From JASHPR01 sp963844655 (GTDB taxonomy: Bacteria; Actinomycetota; Actinomycetes; Streptosporangiales; Streptosporangiaceae): 64,000 bases of DNA. The stretch covers positions 1 through 64,000 of the forward strand of contig CAWJPA010000002.1 of assembly GCA_963844655.1 (NCBI GenBank), written 5' to 3'. The number at the start of each line of letters is the position of its first letter. The first letter of the stretch is position 1. The notes under the pieces are model-generated. The model was not told where the DNA came from. It was given only the letters and a program-made list of their open reading frames with translations, and ran no database searches. The position numbers and the translations under genes were made by a program. Positions 33,331-42,317 of this stretch are shown here, one piece after another.

Positions 33331-36051
33331 CTAGGTGGTGGGTTCGAGAGGCGCCTCGGACATCCCCACCAGGCCGGCGGCACGGGCGGCGAAGTTGGCG
33401 GTCTGGGACCCGCCGGTGGTAATGCGGACGGTACTGCTGGTCGCCGACGTGAGGCTTCCGTCGGTGGCCTTGAGGGTGTAGCTGCCCGTTTTGCCAGTGA
33501 TCTTGCATCCGGCGAACGACGCCACCCCATTCGACGCGGTGGCTGGGTCCGCGGTGCAGCTGAGCGCCGCCCCGCTGCCCGGCTGGGACGCGATGGCCAG
33601 GGTCACCGCGCTGGTGTTAGCCGTCACCACATTCCCGCTGGCGTCCTCCACGGAGACCGCCGGCTGGGCGGACCAGGCGGCCCCGCTGGCACCGCCGCCC
33701 GGCTGGGTCGTGAAGACCAGCTTCGTGGCCGCGCCCGCGGTGACGCTGAAGGTGCTGCTGGTCGCCGTGGTCAGGTTTCTGGCCGTCGCCTTGAGCGTGT
33801 AGCTGCCGGCCTTCCCAGTGATCTTGCATCCGGCGAAGGACGCCACGCCGTTCGACGCGGTGACCGGGTTGGCGGTGCAGCTGAGCGCCGCCCCGCTGCC
33901 CGGCTGGGACGCGATGGCCAGGGTCACCGCGCTGGTGTTAGCCGTCACCACATTCCCGCTGGCGTCCTCCACGGAGACCGCCGGCTGGGTGGACCAGGCG
34001 GCCCCGCTGGCACCGCCGCCGGGCTGCGTGGTGAACCCGAGCTGCGTGGCCGACCCGGCCGTGATGCTGATACTGCTGCTGGTCGCCGGCGTAAGGCTTC
34101 CGTCGGTGGCCTTGAGGGTATAGCTGCCGGCCTTCCCGGTGATCTTGCATCCGGCGAAGGACGCCACGCCGCTGGACGCGGTGACCGGGTTCTTGGTGCA
34201 GCTGAGCGCCGCCCCGCTGCCGGGCTGCGAGCCGATCGCGAGGGTCACCGCGCTGGAGTTGCCCGTCACCACGTTGCCGCCGGAATCCTCTACGGAGACC
34301 TTGGGCTGGGTGGCCAGGGTCGCCCCGCTGGTGCCGCCGCCGGGCTGCGTGGTGAAGGCGAGCTGTGCCGCTGAGCCCACGGTGACCGAGAAGGTGCTGC
34401 TGGTCGGGGACGTGAGGCTCCCGTCGGTCGCCTTCAGCGTGTAGGTGCCGGCCTTCCCGGCGATCTCACATCCAGCGAAGGACGCCACGCCGTTCGACGC
34501 GGCGACCGGGTTGGCGGTGCAGCTGAGCGCCGCCCCGCTGCCCGGCTGGGACGCGATCGCGAGGGTGACGGCGTCGGAGTTGCCCGTCACCACGCCGCCG
34601 CTGGAGTTCTCCACCGACACCGTCGGCTGGGCGGACCAGGCTGCACCGCTAGCACCGCCGCCCGGCTGCTTGGTAAAGGCAAGCTGGGTCGCTGGTGCCG
34701 CCGCGCTGACCGTGATGGTCTGCTGGACCTGCGGCGCGGCGTCATAGCCGTTGCCCGCGGCCTGGTCGGCGTCGATCACGCAGCTGCCCGCGGCGAGATA
34801 GTTCACCGTGGCACCGTTGGTGCCCGATACCGAGCAGACCCCGGAGCCGCTGGTCGAGTCGACCGAGAACACCACCGGGTTACCCGAAGCCCCGCCCGTA
34901 GCGGACAGCGTCGCCGGCTGGCCCACGATGCCCGGACCAGGGTTCGGGAACGTGATCGCCTGGGAACCCGTGGCACTGACCGTAACGGTCTGCTGAACCT
35001 GCGGCGCCGCAGCGTACCCGGTGCCGCCGGCCTGGTTGGCGTCGATCACACAGCTGCCCGCGGCGAGATAGTTCACCGTGGCGCCGTTGGCACCCGACAC
35101 ACTGCAAACACCGGACCCGCTGGTCGAGTCGACCGAGAACACCACCGGGTTACCCGACCCACCGCCCGTAGCGGACAGCGTCGCCGGCTGGCCCACGATG
35201 CCCGGACCAGGGTTCGGGAACGTGATCGTCTGAGAAGCCGGCGCCCCGGCGGCCGCCACGTCCTGGACCTCGGCCGGCCAGAAGGACGGCAGCGTGCTGT
35301 AGTTCGGGGGTTCCGCCTCGTCGTCGACGTAGATATTGCCGATGCCGTCGGTCGCGGCATCGCTGACATCCGTGCCCACGCCCGAGGCAGTGCCCGCGCT
35401 GATGACGGCGGAGAACTCCGAGGCCGGGTAGGAAGCCATCCAGCTCGGGAAGGCCGTCGCGTCGAACTGCGCTTCAGTTCCCTCGAACTGCTGGAGGACC
35501 TCGCTCGGGCCGAACATATAGCTCTGCGGTGCGACAGTTCCCGGGTTGAACATCACGGTCTTCGCGCCGTTGGCAATGGCAAAGTTGTACAGCGACTGGT
35601 AGTAGCTGGCCTCGCTGGCCGAGGTCGACGTCCCGTCGAACATGGGGCTGCTGACGCCATACCAGCTGATGGCGTTCTGCAATTCGCTCTCCACCGTGGC
35701 CAGCGGAGTCGCGCCGTAATCGGTCCAGATGTAATAGAGCGGCGTGATGCCCGCTGACTGCAGCGACTGGATGGTTGGCGTCCAGACGGTGCTCTTCGCG
35801 TCGGCGGGCTGGCCATTGCACCCTGATCCCGATCCGTCGGGCGCGCAGATATCGATGATGGCCGCGCTGACGGTAGGCGCCGCCGATTCCACCTGATTCC
35901 AGCTTGAGAGCGTCGGGTAGGCATACAGCGTCGTGATAATAGACTCACCGGATGCAGCAGCTAATGCTGTCGGCATTAATCCGAGTGTGAATCCAATGAC
36001 GAGAATTGGCGCCGCGATAAATGCCGCAATTGACCGCACGGAAGCACGCAT
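33331..36051 (-). CDS. Secreted spherulin-4-like protein with tandem Ig-like repeats
   Basis: A 906-residue exported protein. ATG 36051 starts a signal peptide (about 1-33, ending TALAAA). Residues about 35-270 match the spherulation-specific family 4 (spherulin-4) glycosidase-like fold: TTLYAYPTLSSWNQV, SAAIIDICAPDG, GITPLYYIWTDYG. Two 90-residue repeats follow (ITFPNPGPGIVGQPATLSAT), then four 107-residue repeats (PGGGASGAAWSAQPxVSVE, PGSGAALSCTANPV, FAGCKITGKAGSYTLKAT). There is no LPxTG motif or final helix, so it is probably released or held by the repeats. It lies between a pseudogene and a 260-base promoter region. Confidence 0.85.
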   Translation of the reverse strand: MRASVRSIAAFIAAPILVIGFTLGLMPTALAAASGESIITTLYAYPTLSSWNQVESAAPTVSAAIIDICAPDGSGSGCNGQPADAKSTVWTPTIQSLQSAGITPLYYIWTDYGATPLATVESELQNAISWYGVSSPMFDGTSTSASEASYYQSLYNFAIANGAKTVMFNPGTVAPQSYMFGPSEVLQQFEGTEAQFDATAFPSWMASYPASEFSAVISAGTASGVGTDVSDAATDGIGNIYVDDEAEPPNYSTLPSFWPAEVQDVAAAGAPASQTITFPNPGPGIVGQPATLSATGGGSGNPVVFSVDSTSGSGVCSVSGANGATVNYLAAGSCVIDANQAGGTGYAAAPQVQQTVTVSATGSQAITFPNPGPGIVGQPATLSATGGASGNPVVFSVDSTSGSGVCSVSGTNGATVNYLAAGSCVIDADQAAGNGYDAAPQVQQTITVSAAAPATQLAFTKQPGGGASGAAWSAQPTVSVENSSGGVVTGNSDAVTLAIASQPGSGAALSCTANPVAASNGVASFAGCEIAGKAGTYTLKATDGSLTSPTSSTFSVTVGSAAQLAFTTQPGGGTSGATLATQPKVSVEDSGGNVVTGNSSAVTLAIGSQPGSGAALSCTKNPVTASSGVASFAGCKITGKAGSYTLKATDGSLTPATSSSISITAGSATQLGFTTQPGGGASGAAWSTQPAVSVEDASGNVVTANTSAVTLAIASQPGSGAALSCTANPVTASNGVASFAGCKITGKAGSYTLKATARNLTTATSSTFSVTAGAATKLVFTTQPGGGASGAAWSAQPAVSVEDASGNVVTANTSAVTLAIASQPGSGAALSCTADPATASNGVASFAGCKITGKTGSYTLKATDGSLTSATSSTVRITTGGSQTANFAARAAGLVGMSEAPLEPTT
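33400..35240 (-). repeat. Intragenic tandem repeats: four of 321 bp and two of 270 bp
   Basis: The right part has two 270-bp units (identical blocks start at 34921 and 35191). The left part has four units with a 321-bp period (matching blocks near 33497, 33818, 34139 and 34460). Copies at 33497 and 33818 are nearly identical over long stretches. They encode the Ig-like modules of the spherulin-4-like protein and are prone to recombination or assembly collapse. Confidence 0.9.
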
Positions 36052-36312
36052 GGCTCCGCTACCCCCCCACCCCATTGGGGAAAAACCCTGCCACCGGCAG
36101 ATTACGTCGGCTGCCCCCAACTGACCAGAGTGATACAGAAAGTGGTAGTGATTTGCACGGTAAAAGCCTAATGCGAGGTAACGGGCACACCGAGGACTGT
36201 GGCTAGCTAAATCCGCATATAAAAGCACTTCTAGGGCAACGCCCGGTTAGCAGGCTTCGGCGATACGATTACCGGTAACCAAAGCTTACCTAGCGTATAA
36301 GAAGGAGAGCCG

Positions 36313-36867
36313 ATGACGTTCGAGTACCTGACCGACCCGGAGCACGGCCCCCAGTGGCAGGGCCTGCTGCCCGGCGCCCCGGAGGCCTTCTTCCTCAGCC
36401 GCGGCGAGGGAGAGCACGCGAAGCTCTTCGGCGACCTGTTCACCGTGCTGGTCAGCGGCGCGGAAACGTCAGGCCAGTTCGGCGTCATCACCAGCCGCTC
36501 CCCCGCCGGCGACATCATCCCGACCCACGCGCACGCCGGCACCCACGAGACCTTCTACGTCCTCGACGGCAAGGTGCGCGTGTTCGTCCAGGACGGGGCG
36601 GGCGAGAAGACCTCGCGGTTGCTGGAGCCGGGTGATTTTGGTTTCGTGCCCGCCGGCCTGGCCCACGCCTACCGCGTGGAGCAGGCGGCCAGGATGCTTG
36701 GCGTGCTCAGCGGCGGTTTCGAGCGGTTCTTCCAGCAGATGGGCGCCCCGGCCGACTCCGACGCGGACGACCAGCCGCCGTTCATCCCGGACTTCCCGCG
36801 GATGCAGGCCGCCGCGCAGGCGCACGGCACGCGGTTCCTCCCGGGCTTCGAGTGGCCGGACGCCTGA
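36313..36867 (+). CDS. Cupin protein, quercetin 2,3-dioxygenase-like
   Basis: A 184-residue single-domain cupin. Metal-binding motif 1 is THAHAGTHETFYVLDG with His 72, His 74 and Glu 79; motif 2 is PGDFGFVPAGLAHAY with His 118. This HxHxxxxE...H set matches the quercetin dioxygenase-like/monocupin group. AAGGAGAG lies upstream of ATG 36313. Its 3' end overlaps or abuts the esterase gene, so the two are one operon. A role in oxidising a phenolic or similar small molecule is inferred. Confidence 0.82.
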   Translation: MTFEYLTDPEHGPQWQGLLPGAPEAFFLSRGEGEHAKLFGDLFTVLVSGAETSGQFGVITSRSPAGDIIPTHAHAGTHETFYVLDGKVRVFVQDGAGEKTSRLLEPGDFGFVPAGLAHAYRVEQAARMLGVLSGGFERFFQQMGAPADSDADDQPPFIPDFPRMQAAAQAHGTRFLPGFEWPDA

Positions 36868-37790
36868 CCGCCGTGGCTATCCCCGCCTCCCCCCTGCCGG
36901 CGCCGCACGACGCGCCGCTCCCGCCCGTCCGCCCGGCGGCCGGGCGCACCCGCGTCCTGGCGGGTGTTCCTTACGCCGCACTGCCCGGGTTCCGGCCGCT
37001 GGAGCTTGACCTGTGGCTGCCGCCGGAATCCCCGGAGCCGGCGCCGGCCGTGCTGTTCCTGCACGGGGGCGGCTGGCGGATGGGCAGCCGCCACCTGGCG
37101 GGCCCGGCGTTCGCGGGCGCCCACCCCACTGTGTTCGAGCAGGTCGCGGCCGGGGGCATCGCCGTGGCCAGCGCGGATTACCGGCTCTCGGGCGAGGCGC
37201 AGTGGCCGGCGCAGCTGCATGACGCCAAGGCCGCGGTGCGCTGGCTGCGCGCCCGCGCCGGTGAGCTCGGCATCGACGGCGACCGGATCGCGGCCTGGGG
37301 CGAGTCGGCGGGCGGCCACCTCGCCGAGCTGCTCGGCCTCACCGCCGACGACCCCGCGCTCGAGGGCGGCCTCGGCGCGACCGGCCCGCCGAGCCGGGTA
37401 AGCGCCGTCGTCGCCTGGTATGCGCCGAGCGACCTCAGGGCGATGGCCACCGACACCGGCGCCGACCCCATGGACCCGGACACCCGCGAGGCCCGGCTGC
37501 TGGGCGCGCCGCCGGCTGCGGTCCCCGACACCGCCGCGCAGGCCAGCCCCGTCACCCACGTCTCCCCCGGCGCGCCGCCGTTCCTGCTGCTGCACGGCGC
37601 GGCCGACCGGCTCGTACCTTGCGTTCAGAGCGAACGATTCCATTACGCACTGCAGGCGGCGGGTGTCGCCGCCGAGCTGACCGTCTACCCCGGCGCTGAT
37701 CACATGTGGGCCGGCCCGCCCGGGACTGCGCAGCGGGCACTGGAGCAGACGATCGGCACCCTCAGCCTGTGGCTGCTCCCTCGGCGCTGA
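36852..37790 (+). CDS. Alpha/beta hydrolase of the HSL/carboxylesterase type
   Basis: About 312 residues. Oxyanion motif FLHGGGWRMGSR (about 69-80), elbow GESAGG (Ser about 151), Asp in LLHGAADRLVP (about 255) and His in PGADHMWAG (about 286). No signal peptide. GTG 36852 overlaps the cupin end by 16 bases; GTG 36873 just after the cupin stop is an alternative and would shorten it by seven residues. Probably translated with the cupin gene. The last 29 bases overlap the converging EamA gene. Confidence 0.85.
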   Translation: MAGRLTAVAIPASPLPAPHDAPLPPVRPAAGRTRVLAGVPYAALPGFRPLELDLWLPPESPEPAPAVLFLHGGGWRMGSRHLAGPAFAGAHPTVFEQVAAGGIAVASADYRLSGEAQWPAQLHDAKAAVRWLRARAGELGIDGDRIAAWGESAGGHLAELLGLTADDPALEGGLGATGPPSRVSAVVAWYAPSDLRAMATDTGADPMDPDTREARLLGAPPAAVPDTAAQASPVTHVSPGAPPFLLLHGAADRLVPCVQSERFHYALQAAGVAAELTVYPGADHMWAGPPGTAQRALEQTIGTLSLWLLPRR

Positions 37791-38691
37791 CCCCGACCCG
37801 GGCCACGTCATCGCGGCGCGCGGTGCTGACGCTGACCGCGTTGGCGGTGACGATCGCGGCGATCGCGAGCCATTCGGACAGTCCCAGCGGCTGGCTCAGG
37901 ATCACCACCCCGGCCACGGCGGCGAACACCGGGTTGATGCTCATGAACACGCTGAAGAACCTGGCCGGGACCCGCCGCAGCGCGAGCAGGTCGGCCACCA
38001 TCGGGACCGCCGAGCACAGCACACCTGCCGAAGCCGCGCGACCGAGCGCGACGGCCGTCACCGGGTGGCTGGCCAGGGCCCAGATGCCGATCGGCACGTA
38101 CAGCAGGGCCGACAGAGTAGCGGCGGCCGCCGGCCCCTGGGCGCCGGGCAGCCGCCGGCCCATGACCCGGTTGACCAGGATGTAGCCGGCCCAGCAGGAG
38201 GCGGCCGTCACCGCCAGGGCAATGCCCACGTAGTCGGTGCTTGGCTGCGGCCTGACCAGGACCACCACGGCGGCGGCCGCGACCAGCGCGCACCCGAGGT
38301 CGAGCATGCGGCGCGAGGCCAGCAGCGCTATCGACAGCGGGCCGAGGAACTCCAGGGTCAGGGCCAGGCCGAGCCCGATCCTGGCGATCGCCCCGTACAG
38401 GGTGAGGTTCATGATGGCGAAGATCAGCGCGAGGGCCAGCACCGGGCGCCACTGCGCCCGGGTGAACGACCGGAACCTCGGCCGCACGGAGCCCAGCAGC
38501 ACGGCGCAGGCCACCCACTGGCGGACCGCGACCACCCCCACCGGGCCCAGCACCGGGAAGGCCAGCGCCGCCGTGGCCGTGCCGAGCTGAGCGGACACGG
38601 CGCTGCCCGTCATCAGCGCGATCCCGGTGAGCCGGTCAGACTGCCGGGCGGCGGCGATCCCGGCGTGCCGGTCGAGCAGCGAGATGGTCAT
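37762..38691 (-). CDS. EamA/RhaT-family (DMT) transporter
   Basis: A 309-residue integral membrane protein with ten hydrophobic helices in two halves of five (first half about 20-150, second about 160-300), the drug/metabolite transporter layout. GLALTLEFLGPLSIALL and SINPVFAAVAGVVILSQPL are the matching EamA repeats. Divergent from a LysR regulator with about 70 bases between starts, the usual pairing for amino-acid or metabolite exporters. Substrate unknown. Confidence 0.88.
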   Translation of the reverse strand: MTISLLDRHAGIAAARQSDRLTGIALMTGSAVSAQLGTATAALAFPVLGPVGVVAVRQWVACAVLLGSVRPRFRSFTRAQWRPVLALALIFAIMNLTLYGAIARIGLGLALTLEFLGPLSIALLASRRMLDLGCALVAAAAVVVLVRPQPSTDYVGIALAVTAASCWAGYILVNRVMGRRLPGAQGPAAAATLSALLYVPIGIWALASHPVTAVALGRAASAGVLCSAVPMVADLLALRRVPARFFSVFMSINPVFAAVAGVVILSQPLGLSEWLAIAAIVTANAVSVSTARRDDVARVGVSAEGAATG

Positions 38692-38759
38692 GGCCCGAGC
38701 ATGGACCAGGCCGGAGCATGCGCAAAATGCATGGAATGCGGCAGCTATACGCTCTGGTT

Positions 38760-39614
38760 ATGGATCTGGAGCTGCGGCACCTGCGCTGCCTGGTCGCGAT
38801 CGTGGACTCGGGCAGCTTCACCGACGCCGGCCTCGAGCTCGGCATCTCGCAGGCGGCGGTGTCACGGAACCTCAGCGCGCTCGAGCAGGTCCTCGGGGTC
38901 CGGCTGCTGCACCGCACCAGCCGGAGCATCACGCTGACCACGGCCGGGGTGACCACGCTGGCGCTGGCCCGGCAGGTGCTCGCCGCGGCCGGCAACCGGA
39001 TCGCCGAGGCGACCACCGGCCACACCAGGCTCCGGATCGGGCACGCGTGGGCGGCCATGGGCCGGCACACCCGCGAGTTTCAGCGCCGCTGGGCCGCCAG
39101 GTACGCAGACGTCGAGCTGGAACTGATCCGCACCAACTCCCCCACCGGCGGGCTGGCCGAGGGCCTGTGCGACCTCGCGGTGCTGCGCATTCCCGCGGAC
39201 CGCAAGCGCTACGACAGCGCGGTCGTGGGCCAGGAACGCCGGTACTGCGCCCTCGCGGCCGACGACCCGTGGGCGAGCAGGCGCTCGATCAATCTCAGCG
39301 AGATCCCGCAGCGCACGCTGCTGGTCGACCAGCGCACCGGATCCACCACCCCGGACCTGTGGCCAGCCGACGCGCAGCCCGTATTCCAGGACACGCGCGA
39401 CATCGACGACTGGCTCGCGATCATCGCGGTCGGCGGCGGCGTCGGGATCACACCCGAGAGCACGACGACTCAGTACCGGCGGGACGGCATCGTGTACCGG
39501 CCGTTGCGTAACGCCCCTCTGGTCACTGTGCACATGATCTGGCCCCGGCACGACCCGCATCCGTCGACACACGCGGCGGCCGCCCTGCTCGCCGAGCTGT
39601 ACCGCGGGACATGA
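38760..39614 (+). CDS. LysR-family regulator
   Basis: A 284-residue LysR protein. The N-terminal winged helix reads MDLELRHLRCLVAIVDSGSF then LELGISQAAVSRNLSALEQVLGVRLLHR; the remaining 190 residues are the effector-binding domain (LRIGHAWAAMGRHTREFQRR). ATG 38760 gives the family N terminus; the frame is open from 38718. Divergent from the EamA exporter gene and presumably its regulator. Confidence 0.88.
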   Translation: MDLELRHLRCLVAIVDSGSFTDAGLELGISQAAVSRNLSALEQVLGVRLLHRTSRSITLTTAGVTTLALARQVLAAAGNRIAEATTGHTRLRIGHAWAAMGRHTREFQRRWAARYADVELELIRTNSPTGGLAEGLCDLAVLRIPADRKRYDSAVVGQERRYCALAADDPWASRRSINLSEIPQRTLLVDQRTGSTTPDLWPADAQPVFQDTRDIDDWLAIIAVGGGVGITPESTTTQYRRDGIVYRPLRNAPLVTVHMIWPRHDPHPSTHAAAALLAELYRGT

Positions 39615-39624
39615 CGCCCTGGGT

Positions 39625-40266
39625 TCAGGCCTGGCGGGTCAGCCGGTACTGGACCCGGTAGGACGCACCGGTGATCGGCAGAATGGCCAGCGCCACGAGC
39701 AGGGCCAGCCCCGCCCAGGTGTTCAGCCAGGCCAGCCCGGTCGCGACCAGCAGCCCGACCGGCGGGAAACCGCTCAGCCAGCGGGAGACCCGGAGAAACC
39801 GCGGGGTCATGCCCGTGGCCAGCCGGGCCCGGCCGGTCGCGTACAGCCATGCGGCACCGTCGAAGCCGGTGGCCACGGCCAGGTTCAGGGTGTACACGGT
39901 GATCGCCAGCGGGGACCGGATATGGTGCGCCACCAGCGCGGTCGTCCAGGGCACGAGGGCCACGAACGCCAGCGTGCCCAGGGTCAGCCAGGTGTGCGGG
40001 TGGTCGGTCCGGCGCACGAACTCGAACGCGTTCCTGTTCCCGAACCACAGCGCCCCGAGCACGAGCATGCTGTCGAAATACAGCAGCAGGTGCGGCAGCG
40101 AGCTGCGGAGCACCTGGGACACCGGCTGGCTGGTGCCTTCACCGGTGGACAGGTCCAGCACCAGGAGCGTCATCGCGACCGCGAAGAACCCGTCGGCCAG
40201 GGCCTCGAGCCGGCGGGTGCTGCCTTCCGAGCGGGGGTGCGAGTTGTGGCTCTCTGCCTGGCTCAT
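39625..40266 (-). CDS. TMEM175/DUF1211-like membrane protein (possible K+ channel)
   Basis: A 213-residue protein with six hydrophobic helices. The first helix starts RLEALADGFFAVAMTLLVLDL, matching the FSDGxxAIxxTLLVLDL signature of TMEM175/DUF1211 channels, with Phe-Ser changed to Leu-Ala (LADG). Bacterial members conduct K+ as tetramers. A second signature-like repeat is not obvious. ATG 40266 is chosen; the frame extends upstream over the P-loop gene on the opposite strand. Divergent from that gene with only 31 bases between. Confidence 0.75.
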   Translation of the reverse strand: MSQAESHNSHPRSEGSTRRLEALADGFFAVAMTLLVLDLSTGEGTSQPVSQVLRSSLPHLLLYFDSMLVLGALWFGNRNAFEFVRRTDHPHTWLTLGTLAFVALVPWTTALVAHHIRSPLAITVYTLNLAVATGFDGAAWLYATGRARLATGMTPRFLRVSRWLSGFPPVGLLVATGLAWLNTWAGLALLVALAILPITGASYRVQYRLTRQA

Positions 40267-40297
40267 GGCAACTCCGGCACTGGTAGGGTCGCGGCTC

Positions 40298-40828
40298 GTG
40301 CAGCGGGTGTCGGTGGTCGGCGTCTCCGGATCAGGGAAATCTACGCTAGGCCGGGAGCTGGCCGGACGTCTCGCGGTGCCGTACGTGGAACTCGACGCGA
40401 TCTTCCACCAGCCGGGCTGGACACCGCTGCCGGAGGACGAGTTCCGCCGCCGGGTGCGCGAGGTCGCCGCCGGGGACGGCTGGGTGATCGACGGCAACTA
40501 CAGCGCGGTCCAGCCGCTGATCTGGGAGCGCGCGGACACGGTGGTGTGGGTGGACCCGCCCCGGCGCACGGTGATGCGCCGGATCATCTGGCGGTCGTTC
40601 CGCCGCGCGGCAGGCCGGGTCGAGCTCTGGAACGGCAACCGGGAGCGCTGGCGGAACCTCTTCACCTGGGACGAGGAGGAGTCGGTGATCTCCTGGGCCT
40701 GGCACCACTACCCGGTCTACAAGTGCCGTTACGCTACGGCAGCCGGTGATCCCTCGTACGCGCACCTGGAGTTTCACCGGGTCACGGGCCGCGCCGGCAC
40801 CCGTGAGCTGCTGGACTCGGCCGGCTAG
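40298..40828 (+). CDS. P-loop nucleotide kinase-like protein (adenylate-kinase/FlaR-like)
   Basis: A 176-residue NTPase. GTG 40298 opens directly into the P-loop (VQRVSVVGVSGSGKSTLGRE). The substrate-side motifs VPYVELDAIFHQPGW and DGWVIDGNYSAVQPL are typical of the AAA_17/topology-modulation FlaR group. Arg-rich lid RRTVMRRIIWRSFRRAAGR follows. Its actual substrate is unknown. It is read into the PPOX gene converging from the right with no base between the stops. Confidence 0.82.
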   Translation: MQRVSVVGVSGSGKSTLGRELAGRLAVPYVELDAIFHQPGWTPLPEDEFRRRVREVAAGDGWVIDGNYSAVQPLIWERADTVVWVDPPRRTVMRRIIWRSFRRAAGRVELWNGNRERWRNLFTWDEEESVISWAWHHYPVYKCRYATAAGDPSYAHLEFHRVTGRAGTRELLDSAG

Positions 40829-41290
40829 TCAGGCCAGCTCGGGCGGGAAACCGCCGGTGGCCACCGGACCCCAGCGCCGGGGCGTAACGCGCAGCAGCGA
40901 CTTGCCCTGGCGCAGCATCGCGGCCCGGTACTCGTCCCAGTCCGGGTGCTCCCCCGCGATCGCCCGGTAGTAGGAGACCATCGGCTCCACCGCCTCGGGC
41001 ACGTCGATGACCTCGGCGTCGCCGTCAATCTGCACCCAGGGACCGCCGAAATCATCGGACAGGATGATCACGCTGACCCGGGGGTCCCTGCGGGCGTTAC
41101 GGGTCTTCGCGCGGGACGGGTAGGTGGCCACGACGAGGCGGCCGGCCTCGTCGACACCACAGGTCACCGGCGACGCCTGCGGGCTGCCGTCGGACCGGGC
41201 GGTGATGACAATGGCCTGGTGACGGGGCCGGGCGAAGTCGAGCAGCTCATCCCGGGTCACCACGGTGTTCGTTGCTATCTGCGGGCTCAC
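40829..41290 (-). CDS. PPOX-class (F420- or FMN-dependent) oxidoreductase
   Basis: A 153-residue split-barrel flavin/F420-binding protein. The family pattern is ARPRHQAIVITARSDGSPQASPVTCGVDEAGRL, then SRAKTRNARRDPRVSVIIL and WVQIDGDAEVID. The RSxxxNxRRDPR segment is typical of actinobacterial F420-dependent PPOX proteins. GTG start at 41290. Monocistronic; its stop abuts that of the P-loop gene. Confidence 0.85.
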   Translation of the reverse strand: MSPQIATNTVVTRDELLDFARPRHQAIVITARSDGSPQASPVTCGVDEAGRLVVATYPSRAKTRNARRDPRVSVIILSDDFGGPWVQIDGDAEVIDVPEAVEPMVSYYRAIAGEHPDWDEYRAAMLRQGKSLLRVTPRRWGPVATGGFPPELA

Positions 41291-41338
41291 CAGCTCACTA
41301 TCCCATCCGGGCCGGGGGGGCCATCCGGGCCGGGGCGG

Positions 41339-42235
41339 TCACCGGTGCGGGCTGATCATGGCGATCGCGTCGGTGACGAGCGGGGCCGAGCGCTTGCGGT
41401 GCACGAGGTAGATCTCGCGGGCCGGGCCGGGGTCGGGCAGCTGGCGGATGATGACACCCGGGCGGGCGGCCTGGCTGAGCACGCTGGCCGGCACGAAGGA
41501 GATGCCCAGCCCGGCCTCGACCAGGGCCAGGGTGGCCTGGTAGTCGCCGGTCTCGTAGGCGATGTTGGGCCGGATCCCTGCGGACTGGGCGAGCAGCTCC
41601 AGGCTCACGCGGTTGGAGACGCCGGGGCTGCCGGAGATCCACTCCTCGCCGGCGAGCTCCGGCATGGTGAGCCGCGGGCCGCCCGCCCGGGCATGGCCGG
41701 CCGGGAGGACGAGGCGGAGCGGGTCGTGCATCAGCAGCTGGCGGCTCAGCCCGCGGAGGTCGGGCAGCGGGACACCGGGATACCGGTGGGTGATCAGCAG
41801 GTCGAGGTCGCCGGAGGAGACCAGGCCGTACCCGTCCGGGGGCTCCAGGTCCAGGAGGATGAGGGCCACGTCGGGATGACGGCGGCGGAACCGGGCGAGC
41901 GCCCGGGGCACGAGTGACTGGGCGGCACTGGCGAACGTGCCGACCGCGAGGCGCGCGGGCTCGGCGCCCAGCATCATCTGCACGGCCTGCTCGGCGGCGC
42001 GGAGCTCGCCGACCACCGTTTCTGCGTGGGCCAGGAGGGCCTGGCCGACCGGGGTGAGGGTAACCCCGCGAGGATGGCGTTCCAGCAGGCGGCAGCCGAG
42101 ATCGCGCTCCAGCTTGCCGATCTGCTGCGAGACCGCCGAGGGCGTGAAGTCGAGGCGCTGGGCCGCGGCGGCGATGGAACCCGCGTGAGCGACCTCGGCC
42201 AGGAGGGCCAGCCGGTGCGCGTCGAGCATGCTCAC
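41339..42235 (-). CDS. LysR-family regulator (ArgP/LysR type)
   Basis: A 298-residue LysR protein. Winged helix: LALLAEVAHAGSIAAAAQRL, then TPSAVSQQIGKLERDLGCRLLERHPRGVTLT. The effector domain starts near residue 92 (ARLAVGTFASAAQSLVPRAL). Divergent from the serine/threonine dehydratase gene with 82 bases between; a CATAAGCG inverted repeat lies in that gap. It probably controls that gene in response to an amino acid or keto acid. Confidence 0.88.
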   Translation of the reverse strand: MSMLDAHRLALLAEVAHAGSIAAAAQRLDFTPSAVSQQIGKLERDLGCRLLERHPRGVTLTPVGQALLAHAETVVGELRAAEQAVQMMLGAEPARLAVGTFASAAQSLVPRALARFRRRHPDVALILLDLEPPDGYGLVSSGDLDLLITHRYPGVPLPDLRGLSRQLLMHDPLRLVLPAGHARAGGPRLTMPELAGEEWISGSPGVSNRVSLELLAQSAGIRPNIAYETGDYQATLALVEAGLGISFVPASVLSQAARPGVIIRQLPDPGPAREIYLVHRKRSAPLVTDAIAMISPHR

Positions 42236-42245
42236 CTCCGCCTGA

Positions 42246-42292
42246 CATAAGCGTTCCTAATGGCAGCATAGGATCCTTCGCTGGCGCTTATG
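42246..42292. promoter_or_regulatory. Inverted repeat in the LysR/dehydratase divergent promoter
   Basis: CATAAGCG (42246-42253) and CGCTTATG (42285-42292) are perfect 8-bp arms 31 bases apart, centred between the two start codons. This layout fits paired LysR contact sites. Function is inferred. Confidence 0.55.
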
Positions 42293-42317
42293 GCTAGCAG
42301 GCGGCAGTCTGGACAGC

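Noticed and set aside
33400..34700. Regular 321-bp periodicity considered as a CRISPR array or minisatellite
   Set aside because: Repeats are too long, lie in one open frame and encode Ig-like modules with drift at silent sites; no spacers or cas genes.
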